Assembly: GCA_900155415.1 (NCBI GenBank)
Contig: LT700187.1
Coordinates: forward strand, 806,001-870,000
Length of the DNA stretch: 64,000 nt
Reading direction: 5' to 3'
DNA from: Christensenella massiliensis
Lineage (GTDB): Bacteria > Bacillota > Clostridia > Christensenellales > Christensenellaceae
In this document: one piece after another, positions 27,901 through 34,990 of the stretch
How positions within the stretch are numbered: position 1 is the first letter of the stretch
Layout: each line of letters begins with the position of its first letter
Position numbers and translations under genes: made by a program
The notes under the pieces: model-generated
What the model was told of the DNA's origin: nothing
Seen by the model: the letters and a program-made list of their open reading frames with translations, nothing else
Database searches by the model: none

Positions 27901-28622
27901 GGATCGCCCGCAAACTCCACCTCGTCGAGCTTCGTTAAGAACGTGGTGTGGCGGCAATGATCCGACCAATAGGTGTCGAGCACCTTGAGCTCCGTTACCG
28001 TGGGGTCGCGCTTTTCGCTTTTGAAATACTCCTGCGCGCACAGCATGTCCTCCGCCGTCATGGCGTAGCCGTTTTGCGCGGCGTAATCCGCAATCTGCTT
28101 TTCCGTCATCTTGAGGAACCCGTCCACGACCGCGACCTCCGTCGGAATATCGAGTTCCATTTTGAGCGTATCGTACGGCTTCAGAGAGGCCTCGCGCGAA
28201 TCGACCGGATTGATGACATATTTTTTGATGGCTTCCGTCTGCGCCTTGGTCGCGCCCTTCAGCAAATAGACCTTTGCCGTGCGCACGTCCGGGCGTTCCC
28301 CCTGCGACTGCAGCTGCACGCACTGTGCCGCGCTGTCTGCACGCTGGTCGTACTGGCCGGGCAAATATTCCACTGCGAACACCGCATAGCCTTTTGTGTC
28401 CGGCAGCTCGTCCAAATAGACCTTATCAACAGCCGGCTCCGAAAAAACGGTAGGGACCGCCGCCGCGAACGTTTCATCGTCAAGCCCCTCCACATCATAG
28501 CGGTTCAATATCCGCACCTCTTTTACCGGTACGCCGAGGTTCTGCGTGAAGTCCGCCAGCTTTTCCTGCGCCTCCACGTCAAAGCCCTTTTTCTTTTCCA
28601 CAAACAGTCTTTTTACGCTCAT
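24912..28622 (-). CDS. purL: Phosphoribosylformylglycinamidine synthase, single-chain PurL
   Basis: 1236 residues; converts FGAR plus glutamine and ATP to FGAM in purine synthesis. The long form fuses an N-terminal PurS-like part, two AIRS-type synthase halves (NETHNHPTEIEPFGGAATCL, then IGGKDSMSGTFRDIDVPP) and a C-terminal glutamine amidotransferase (FPGTNCEYDTAKAF, nucleophile in MLGICNGFQAL, and HGEGRFVAS). All domains appear intact. It stands alone, not beside other pur genes. A TATAAT lies near 28712 on the minus strand, but I see no riboswitch or PurR box. Confidence 0.96.
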   Translation of the reverse strand: MSVKRLFVEKKKGFDVEAQEKLADFTQNLGVPVKEVRILNRYDVEGLDDETFAAAVPTVFSEPAVDKVYLDELPDTKGYAVFAVEYLPGQYDQRADSAAQCVQLQSQGERPDVRTAKVYLLKGATKAQTEAIKKYVINPVDSREASLKPYDTLKMELDIPTEVAVVDGFLKMTEKQIADYAAQNGYAMTAEDMLCAQEYFKSEKRDPTVTELKVLDTYWSDHCRHTTFLTKLDEVEFAGDPLSKAAQRVYEDYIDTRRKLGSKKDVCLMDLATIYVKEAKRAGKLANMDESEEINACSIRHKIQTYDGERDYLIMFKNETHNHPTEIEPFGGAATCLGGAIRDPLSGRSYVYQAMRVTGSADPRESLADTMEYKLPQRKITREAAHGYSSYGNQIGLATGLVEEVYHEGYKAKRLEIGAVIAAAPAEQVKRYEPSEGDLVVLIGGRTGRDGCGGATGSSKAHDETSIEQCGAEVQKGNPLTERKLQRLFRNGAFSKLVKRCNDFGAGGVCVAIGELADGLDIDLDAVPKKYEGLDGTELAISESQERMAVVIRPQDADAVLKMAEDENLEATIVARVTDEGRMRLMWNGKTIVDITRDFLNSNGATQHAAARVEQAGAENLFAEKTEDTAEKTLLSLLADLNICSQKGLVEMFDGSIGAGSVTMPLGGKNQMTPVQAMCAKIPVQDTDSKTATLMSYGMDPYLMEKSPFLGAVYAILLSEAKLVAAGGAVGDSWLTLQEYFERMTGEPERWGKPLAALLGAYHAQKELGVAAIGGKDSMSGTFRDIDVPPTLCSFCVAPVLAANVITPEFKKAGSKLYLLDIVRDQDGLPDFEDAKRKYGKLHKMIEDRAVLSAYAVERGGMLAGAAKCAFGNGLGVKLFPQELSGLTCKAYGAVLVEAADIADADFTLVGEIREEPFIEALGESIPLSRALEAYTGTLEPVFPTKTADSGRVDTPVCQKKNIFISKYKTAVPRVVIPVFPGTNCEYDTAKAFEKAGAIASVVVMRNLSPLMIEESAKLLASEIANAQMIMLPGGFSGGDEPDGSGKFIATTFRSGRIKDATHDLLKNRDGLMLGICNGFQALVKLGLVPYGEIREMREDSPTLTYNNIGRHVSCIVRTRVTSANSPWLMLSEPGELHSVAVSHGEGRFVASEKELGELFRNGQVATQYVDMDGNPTMDMPFNPNGSMAAVEGIMSPDGRVLGKMGHSERAGLHIAKNVPGDYDQKIFESGVKYFR

Positions 28623-28743
28623 AGCTTATAACGCTCCTCCGTCGTCGCATTCGTCTTGCCCGCGCAGAGCCCCCCTTAGGCGGGGCCGCCGGCCATTCGC
28701 TTTTTTATTATATCATAACTTGTTCCCGCAGCGGAACGCAAAA

Positions 28744-29703
28744 TCATAAATACGTAAACAGCAGGATATAAATAGGGATCGTAAGGAAGGACAGCAGCGT
28801 CGTGACGGCGACGCCGCGCGCTGCAAATTCCGTATCCGCACCCGATATTTCGGCAAAGATAGTCGTCGTGACCATGGCGGGCAGGCTCATTTGGATGGTG
28901 AGCACCTCGGACGGAAAAGCCGCGAGCCCCATACACGCCGTGACGCCAAGCATCACGAGCGGCGATACGGCATACCGCCCCACAAGCGCCCACGAGATGC
29001 CCCGGTCGAATTTTTTGATACAGGAGAGCCCCGTCCGCTGCAGGATCATGCCCACGAACATCAGCGCAAGGGGAGAGGTAACATTCCCCACATAGGTGAG
29101 CGCGGAAGAAAGAAACGCGGGCAGCCGCACGTTCAGCATCACGAGAACAAAGCCCGCGATGACTGCGAGCATGGGCGGCTTGAATATCTTTTTTAAAATC
29201 TCCTTCGCGCTGAAGCGCACGCCTTTTCCTCCGCACGAGAGCTCCATGCCGTCCCGCGCGATCTCTATGAAGCCAAGGCTGTTCATAAAGGTGGTATTCG
29301 CAACATAGTAAAAAAGCGCGAACACGAGGGCTTCCTCCCCGAAGATCGCCGTCGCCACGGGGAGCCCTATGAATACCGAATTGGAAAATGAAAACAGCGC
29401 CGTAAACACGCCGCGCCGTTCTTTTTCGATCTTTGCGATTTGAATGACGAGCTTTGCGGCCAGCCATGTGATGCCGATCGCCGCAAAGGACGCGAGAATA
29501 TAGACCCACGAATCCGCAAGCGTCTCCGCTGTGAAGCTCGTGAGGAACGCCATGACCGCCGTACACGGCAGGGTCACGTTTACGATCAGATTGCTGATAA
29601 AATCCGTGACGGTCTTGCCCGCCCAGCCCTTTCGCGCAACGAAATAGCCGATGGCAATGATGACCACCACCATAAGTACCGCCTGCACCGCTTCAAAAAT
29701 CAA
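28744..29703 (-). CDS. Auxin-efflux-carrier (AEC) family transporter
   Basis: 319 residues, about ten membrane helices, typical AEC length. Landmarks: IGYFVARKGWAGKTVTDFIS, NLIVNVTLPCTAVMAFLTS, and the C-terminal half repeating the fold (GLAAFPSEVLTIQMSLPAMV). Bacterial members export or import organic acids such as malate or malonate; substrate unknown. Stands alone between purL and a non-coding block. Confidence 0.85.
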   Translation of the reverse strand: MIFEAVQAVLMVVVIIAIGYFVARKGWAGKTVTDFISNLIVNVTLPCTAVMAFLTSFTAETLADSWVYILASFAAIGITWLAAKLVIQIAKIEKERRGVFTALFSFSNSVFIGLPVATAIFGEEALVFALFYYVANTTFMNSLGFIEIARDGMELSCGGKGVRFSAKEILKKIFKPPMLAVIAGFVLVMLNVRLPAFLSSALTYVGNVTSPLALMFVGMILQRTGLSCIKKFDRGISWALVGRYAVSPLVMLGVTACMGLAAFPSEVLTIQMSLPAMVTTTIFAEISGADTEFAARGVAVTTLLSFLTIPIYILLFTYL

Positions 29704-30294
29704 TGAAATCCTACCTTATCCGCCCTGTCGTCGGAACGCGGCCTCGTCACTCCGTTTCCCGCTTCGTCCTATTTTGCCCCCTGCGTAAATTCCGCATAGC
29801 AGCAGTAGGCCGTTTCCGTTCAAACTTCGCTATGCTCGTTTTCACGGACGTCCCTTGCCCGGGTGCTGTTCGCCGAACCATAGGTTCGGACAGCACTCCG
29901 TCTGCCCCAAACGACTCGCATACGCTCAAGTCGTTCGGGGACCCCGGTTTATCATGAGCAAAGTCGGCTCTGTTCCGTTTCCTGCGTCGTCCTATTCTGC
30001 CTCTTGCGTATTTTCCGCACGGCAGTAGGCCGCGTCGTCGCACGCCCTTTTGCTTCGCGCTTACGCCTCGCGTCAGGGCATGTCCTTTTACTCGTTTTCG
30101 TCCTGCGTCCGAAAGCCTCGCTCACGGACCGCCCTTTCTCTACCCCACGCAACCCGCGCTGCTGGGCTTGCGCGGGGACCCCTTTTGTCTCACGCTTCGC
30201 TTGCGCTCTTGGGCATCCCTTGCCCGGGCGCTCCCGTCACTCCCCGCCCTTTTGTTCGTTTCCTGATTCCTTATTCTCTATTCTTTATCCCCTG
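29704..30294. repeat. Repeat-rich non-coding block
   Basis: 591 bases without a supported gene. A unit of about 58 bases occurs twice in the same orientation (29755-29815 and about 29979-30033), containing CGTCCTATT and GCAGTAGGCCG. GGGGACCCC palindromes recur near 29937 and 30172, the first within a hairpin arm CGTTCGGGGACCCCGG. Open frames here are arginine-rich and lack ribosome binding sites. I cannot assign a function. Confidence 0.5.
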
Positions 30295-30750
30295 TCATTT
30301 CAAAGCGCCGCAGCCGGAGCATCGGCAGCCTGTTACCACGGTTTCGTCCCATGCGTCCTTGACCAGTACCTTTTCATCGTATGCCTCTTGAACAGTAATA
30401 TCTTTAACTGTATATCCAGCATTTCTGCAAGTTTCATTATTATTCAGCATAGCTTCTTTTTTATGAGCACTAAAGTCTGCAACTGCCTGATGACATCCGG
30501 TGCAAATAGTTTGCTCCTTTGTCACCGCGTCATGATGCACCGTCTCATATTCCGCCTCATGGTGCACGGTCTTGGTCTGCTCCACCCAGTTGTGGGTATG
30601 AACCTCCGGCTCTCCGCTGCTTCCGCTATTGCCTGTTCCGCCGTTCTCAGGCGTTTTCGGATTCGAAGCCGTCTTTTCGGTTCCGCTGGCCGGGCTTCTG
30701 GAGCCGGAACCGCCCGCTCCCGTTCTGCCCGCTTTCTCCCCTGCTTCTGC
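30295..30750 (-). pseudogene. N-terminally truncated His/Cys-rich secreted-type protein fragment
   Basis: An open frame of about 150 codons starts right after the aspartokinase stop and has no usable ATG or ribosome binding site. It begins with a Gly/Ser/Thr/Asn-rich linker (GTGNSGSSGEPEVHTHNW), then a repeat-like HHEAEYETVHHDAVTKEQ, CTGC, and ends TGCRCSGCGALK. Such His/Cys modules usually follow a lipoprotein signal, which is missing here. A GTG at 30585 could start a 96-residue product, but with no good ribosome binding site. Probably a remnant with its 5' end lost. Confidence 0.45.
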
Positions 30751-30765
30751 CGCCGCTCCGCTCCG

Positions 30766-32085
30766 TTACACCAGCGCGTTATAGATGGCTTTTACCGCCT
30801 TTTCAAAATCGTCGTTTTCCACACCCACGATGATGTTGATCTCGCTCGAGCCTTGATCGATCATGCGCACGTTGACATGGCTGTCCGCAAGCGCGGCGAA
30901 CAGCTTCGCCGAAACGCCCACCTGACGGATCATGCCGCGGCCCACCGTCGCGATGATCGCCATGTTGGAGGAGACCTCCACGCTGTCCGGCTGGCACACC
31001 GCGTGTATTTCGTCGATGAGTTCCTCGATGCAGTGGCGGATACGCACGTCGGCCACCACAATGGAGATCGTATCGATCGATGTGGGCATGTGCTCAAACG
31101 AAAGCCCGAATTTTTCAAGGCAGGTGAGCACCTTGCGTCCAAAGCCGATCTCCGTATTCATACCATCCTTTTCGATCGTGATGACGGTAAAATTCTTTTT
31201 CCCTGCGATGCCCGTGATGCCGTCCGCCTCGCCCCGGCCCTCCACCGCCGGAATGATCATGGTGCCGCTGTTCTCCGGGTCGTTGGTGTTTTTCACATTG
31301 ATGGGTATCGCCGCCTCGAGCACGGGGAAAATGCTGTCCTCGTGCAGAACGGTCGCGCCCATATACGCAAGCTCGCGCAGCTCGCGGTAGGTGACGACGT
31401 CTATCTTCTTCGGGTCTTCCACGATGCGCGGGTCCGCCATCATGAAGCCGGAAACGTCCGTCCAGTTCTCATACAGGTCCGCATTCGCCGCGCGTGCCAC
31501 AATAGAGCCCGTGATGTCGCTGCCCCCGCGCGAAAACGTCCTGATCTTCCCGTTCGGCAAGCTTCCGTAAAAGCCGGGCACCACGGCCCGCTCGTGCAGC
31601 TTTAAAGCCCCCGGCAGAATGGAAAGCGTTTTCTTCGCGTCGTAGCCCCCGTTTTCGTCAAAAAAGATCACGTCCGCCGCGTCGATGAAATCATAGCCCA
31701 AAAGGTCCGCGATGAGCAGGCCGTTCAGATATTCGCCCCGTGACGCCGCATAGTCCTCGTTCGCGCCCGTTTTGATATCCTCATATACCTTTTCCAGATA
31801 GTCCTCAATTTTGATGGAGAGCCCCAGCTCGTCGCGGATATCCGTATAGCGGCGCACGATCTGGCGGTAGATCTCCTCCGTCTCCTCAAAATGGGAGGCC
31901 GCGTCATGCAGGGAATACAGCAGGTCCGTGACCTTGACATCGTCCTTGAAGCGCTTGCCGGGCGCGGAGGGCACTACAAATTTCCTTGCCTCGTCCGCCT
32001 CCACGATCTTCTTCATTTTTAAGATCTGCTCCGCGGACGCAAGCGAGCTTCCGCCGAATTTCGTAACTTTGACTGCCATGTTCAT
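30766..32085 (-). CDS. lysC: Aspartate kinase
   Basis: 439 residues; phosphorylates aspartate, first step to lysine, threonine and methionine. N-terminal kinase KVTKFGGSSLASAEQI; substrate segment TFSRGGSDITGSIVARA; two C-terminal ACT domains (FTVITIEKDGMNTEIGFGRK, SSNMAIIATVGRGMI). The ACT domains suggest feedback inhibition by lysine or threonine. Monofunctional, no dehydrogenase part. It follows the DUF1015 gene by 12 bases on the same strand. I see no lysine riboswitch upstream. Confidence 0.95.
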   Translation of the reverse strand: MNMAVKVTKFGGSSLASAEQILKMKKIVEADEARKFVVPSAPGKRFKDDVKVTDLLYSLHDAASHFEETEEIYRQIVRRYTDIRDELGLSIKIEDYLEKVYEDIKTGANEDYAASRGEYLNGLLIADLLGYDFIDAADVIFFDENGGYDAKKTLSILPGALKLHERAVVPGFYGSLPNGKIRTFSRGGSDITGSIVARAANADLYENWTDVSGFMMADPRIVEDPKKIDVVTYRELRELAYMGATVLHEDSIFPVLEAAIPINVKNTNDPENSGTMIIPAVEGRGEADGITGIAGKKNFTVITIEKDGMNTEIGFGRKVLTCLEKFGLSFEHMPTSIDTISIVVADVRIRHCIEELIDEIHAVCQPDSVEVSSNMAIIATVGRGMIRQVGVSAKLFAALADSHVNVRMIDQGSSEINIIVGVENDDFEKAVKAIYNALV

Positions 32086-32097
32086 TCCCCCACCGTT

Positions 32098-33423
32098 TTA
32101 TTCTTCCGGCTCCGCCGGTCCTTCTTCCTTTGCGTAGGGCGCGAGCAGGCGCCCCTCGAGATAATAGCGCTTTTCCTCCGCTTCCCCAAGCGAGAACGTC
32201 TTTTTGGGGAGCACGCCGCATTTTACGATCAGATCGAAAAACTCCGCCTTATCGAGCGCTTCAAAATAGAAGCCGATGTTGTCGTATTCCCGGGAAAGCT
32301 CCAAAAACGCTTCGTCCCCGTGGATATAGTCGAGACGCGCGGACGGATTCTCGCCGATATATTCCTCGAATGCCTCCTGCACCTCGCCGACCGCGAGCGG
32401 ATGCTTCGGGTCCTCGATGATGATACGCCCCGCGCCGTCGTGGTATAGGAACGGGATCTGATACGTTCCGTCGTGCTCGATCTCGCTACGCCAGCGCCCG
32501 AACACCAGCTTTGCGTTCTTGCCCTTTTCGCGCAGGCGTTCGACCAGAAACTGTACGCATCCTGCCGGGTTTACGCCGAACAGTACCCGGTGGATGGGCA
32601 TGAATTCCACTGCGCGGTCGCGCAGGTTGATGACCTCGCACAGCGCGTAGCGGAGCGGATGCCCCTCCCGTTCCTCCGCGGAAAGCTTTTCCTTGGCTTC
32701 GTCCCAGATCGCCTTCGCCGTTGCGAGCGAGTGGTTCCCGTCGCCCACGCAGAACATCATATTATCCCGGCGCGGCAGAGCCGTGAGCGCCTCTGTAAGG
32801 CCGCCGAGCAGCTTCGGATTATCCACGAGCCAGCCCTCGATGCGCCCGCCGTCCATCATCAGGTCAAAATCATAGAGCTTCGGGAGCGCGCTGCGCTGCG
32901 CGTGCAGCGGGCCGATGACGCTGTCCTTTTCATCGTCCATGAGCAGCATAACGTGCGGCAGCTCCACCGCCGCGCCCCGGCGTATCTGCACACGGGGTGG
33001 GATACGCGAAAGGACCGTTTGCTCCGTTGCCCGCAGCATCGGCTTGTTTTCTATTCTATAGTCGTATTGCTCAAGGTCCATCGCAAGCAGGATGCCCTTG
33101 CGCACCTTTCCGCCGATGTGCCGCTCCGTCAGGACCACCCCCTCGGGCAGCTCGCGCAGCACGCCGGTCTCCAGATATTCGCGCATGGTCTCCTTCATAT
33201 CCGCGATATGTTCCTCTACCCGTTCATCCTCCAGATAGATCTCCGGGAGCGTGATGTGCAGGGTAGACGGGACGTTCCCTACGAACCGTTCCACAGCCCT
33301 CCAGTAATCCGGCTGAGACGTGAACTGGTCGCAGGCGATGCACGCCCATTTTGCAAGGTTCACGTTTTCCGCGGGCAAAAGCACGCGGGGAATGCGGAAC
33401 CCCTGCTCGTTGTTTTCTTTCAT
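32098..33423 (-). CDS. DUF1015 family protein
   Basis: 441 residues from the ATG at 33423 (GGAGGTAACC directly upstream; a weaker in-frame start lies 27 bases earlier). Full-length DUF1015 with the signature FCVGDGNHSLATAKAIWDE near residue 240 and IPFLYHDGAGRI later. Biochemical role unknown; homologs are often near serine-synthesis genes. Here it leads an operon with aspartokinase, suggesting an amino-acid link by context only. Confidence 0.88.
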   Translation of the reverse strand: MKENNEQGFRIPRVLLPAENVNLAKWACIACDQFTSQPDYWRAVERFVGNVPSTLHITLPEIYLEDERVEEHIADMKETMREYLETGVLRELPEGVVLTERHIGGKVRKGILLAMDLEQYDYRIENKPMLRATEQTVLSRIPPRVQIRRGAAVELPHVMLLMDDEKDSVIGPLHAQRSALPKLYDFDLMMDGGRIEGWLVDNPKLLGGLTEALTALPRRDNMMFCVGDGNHSLATAKAIWDEAKEKLSAEEREGHPLRYALCEVINLRDRAVEFMPIHRVLFGVNPAGCVQFLVERLREKGKNAKLVFGRWRSEIEHDGTYQIPFLYHDGAGRIIIEDPKHPLAVGEVQEAFEEYIGENPSARLDYIHGDEAFLELSREYDNIGFYFEALDKAEFFDLIVKCGVLPKKTFSLGEAEEKRYYLEGRLLAPYAKEEGPAEPEE

Positions 33424-33520
33424 GGTTACCTCCGTTTTTCTTTTCCCCACCGGAAACGAATAAAAGATACCGATATAATAGTATAATATTTCAGGACCGT
33501 TTTTTCAAGCGCAACGCACG

Positions 33521-33557
33521 AAAAAAGCGTTCGGGAAGGCTTCCCGAACGCTTTTTT
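33521..33557. terminator. Bidirectional terminator
   Basis: Perfect 17-bp stem beginning AAAAAAGCGTTCGGGAA with T-run on both strands. It ends the TM2 gene on the minus strand; the promoter of the DUF1015 unit lies just downstream (TATAAT-like motifs near 33475-33490). Confidence 0.9.
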
Positions 33558-33574
33558 GCGTACTGCTTTTTCCG

Positions 33575-34027
33575 TCAGTCGGCAAGCGGCTTTCCCTCCG
33601 CGTCCGCAGGGATGCCGCCCGTGAGAGCCAATATGCCCTCCACAAAGCCCCAGATGCCGGATATCCACGTCGTGACGCCGAACGTCACGATGCCGAGAAT
33701 GCCGAGTATAAGCTGCGTGACGGCCTTGCTGGTAAAGCCGAGATAAAAATTATGGATGCCCAGCCACCCGAGAAAGATACCAAGCAGCCCCGCCGCCACT
33801 TTGGACTTTGCGCCCGGCTGCGCCGCCGCCCTTTCCGGCGGCCGTCCGCTCTTCGGCACGAGCCCCACGCCGCACGCGACGCACACGACGGCCTCCTCGT
33901 CCGTTCCGCTGCCGCAGTTCCAGCAATAACGGTGCCCCGTTCCTACCGGAACGCCGCAGCCCATGCACACCCTTGCGCCCGGCTCGAGCTGCTTCCCGCA
34001 ATTCCTGCAATATTTGAATTCCGCCAT
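33575..34027 (-). CDS. Double zinc-ribbon TM2-domain membrane protein
   Basis: 150 residues. Two CxxC zinc ribbons at the N-terminus (YCRNCGKQLEPGARVCMGCG, YCWNCGSGTDEEAVVCVACG) are followed by a Pro/Ala linker and a TM2 domain of two helices (GIFLGWLGIHNFYLGFTSKA, then VTTWISGIWGFVEGILAL). Function of TM2 proteins is poorly known. Promoter TTGACT-17-TATACT lies upstream, and AAAGCGCGG..TTTGGAGG precedes the ATG. Confidence 0.88.
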   Translation of the reverse strand: MAEFKYCRNCGKQLEPGARVCMGCGVPVGTGHRYCWNCGSGTDEEAVVCVACGVGLVPKSGRPPERAAAQPGAKSKVAAGLLGIFLGWLGIHNFYLGFTSKAVTQLILGILGIVTFGVTTWISGIWGFVEGILALTGGIPADAEGKPLAD

Positions 34028-34071
34028 TTTAAAACCTCCAAAGCGCGGCCTGTCCGCGTTTTCTTGGCTTT

Positions 34072-34100
34072 AGTATAGGAGCATGCGGCGGGCAAGTCAA
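34072..34100 (-). promoter_or_regulatory. Promoter of the TM2 gene
   Basis: Minus strand TTGACT (34095-34100), 17-base spacer, TATACT (34072-34077). Confidence 0.75.
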
Positions 34101-34170
34101 CGAACTTCATGGTATCTTCATAAACTGTTAAGGGGTTTTGCTGTTTTCGTCCTGCAATATCCGAAAAAAA

Positions 34171-34194
34171 ACTATAATCTTTGGAATTGCGGCG
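34171..34194 (+). promoter_or_regulatory. Shared motif, copy 1 (upstream of the esterase)
   Basis: CTATAATCTTTGGAATTGCG, 66-89 bases before the start codon. Near-identical copies precede three other genes on this stretch. Confidence 0.55.
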
Positions 34195-34215
34195 TTTTCC
34201 TGTGCGCCCTATAAT
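34187..34215 (+). promoter_or_regulatory. Promoter of the SGNH esterase gene
   Basis: TTGCGG (34187-34192), 17-base spacer, TATAAT (34210-34215). The shared motif overlaps its -35. Confidence 0.6.
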
Positions 34216-34259
34216 CGGTTTTAGGATAGAGTCCTATTTTTCATTCCCGGAGGAATATC

Positions 34260-34943
34260 ATGATCAAGCCCGGATATTTTGGAAAGACGGTCTGTGCGGA
34301 CAACCGCCGCATGGATTTTGACTTCGGCAACGAACAGCTTTTATACCTCGGCACAAAGATCGACCTGCTGTTCATCGGAGACAGCATCACCCAGCTCTGG
34401 GATATCCCCGCCTATATCGGCCGTGAAAAATGCATCGTCAACCGCGCCATCGGCGGAGACGATTCCACCTATCTGCTGCGGCGCTTCGACGCGGACTGCA
34501 TTCAGCTTGCGCCCGCCCGCTGCGTGCTGATGATCGGCACGAACGACATCTCCCGCACCCATTACGACCATTGGTGGCGTACGGAGGGCGAACCGCAGCA
34601 GCTCGTGCTGGAGGAATATAAGGCCAACCTGCGGGAGCTCGTACGGAAATGCAAAACCGCGGGCGTTGCCCTTTCGCTTTGCTCGGTGATCCCGTCGGAT
34701 ATCGCCCCGCCTTTCAATAAAGAGCTCCGCTTTTCCATGACCGCGGAGATGAACGGATTTTTGCGCGGCCTGTGTGCGGAAAACTGCCTCCAATACATCG
34801 ATTACTTTCCCGCCCTGTGCCTCCCTGACGGAAAAACCATTCGCCCGGACTATACGCCGGACGGTATCCATCCGAATGCAAAGGGCTATGCAGCCATGGC
34901 CCGCATCCTGACAAATCGCCTGCGAAACGCAGGCTGCCTTTGA
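34260..34943 (+). CDS. SGNH/GDSL-family esterase or lipase
   Basis: 227 residues, no signal peptide. SGNH blocks: I FIGDSITQLWDIP (Ser near 41), III MIGTNDISRTHYD, V DGIHPNAKGYAAM (catalytic Asp/His). It hydrolyses an ester, often acetyl groups on sugars. CCCGGAGGAATATC precedes the ATG. It lies next to a glycosidase-like gene, and both have the same upstream motif, so carbohydrate deacetylation is a reasonable guess. Confidence 0.88.
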   Translation: MIKPGYFGKTVCADNRRMDFDFGNEQLLYLGTKIDLLFIGDSITQLWDIPAYIGREKCIVNRAIGGDDSTYLLRRFDADCIQLAPARCVLMIGTNDISRTHYDHWWRTEGEPQQLVLEEYKANLRELVRKCKTAGVALSLCSVIPSDIAPPFNKELRFSMTAEMNGFLRGLCAENCLQYIDYFPALCLPDGKTIRPDYTPDGIHPNAKGYAAMARILTNRLRNAGCL

Positions 34944-34990
34944 GCCGAATGTCTGTATATAAAGAACAAATATCCCGTCTTTTTTCTTTT

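Noticed and set aside
29755-30033. Possible CRISPR array
   Set aside because: Only two copies of an imperfect unit ~225 bases apart and no cas genes; repeats are far too long and too few.
30004-31605. 533-codon plus-strand frame
   Set aside because: It runs opposite aspartokinase and through the repeat block; Arg/His/Leu-rich with no known motif.
30766-33423. Lysine riboswitch before the aspartokinase unit
   Set aside because: The short upstream region (33424-33520) has only promoter-like sequence and no long conserved fold.
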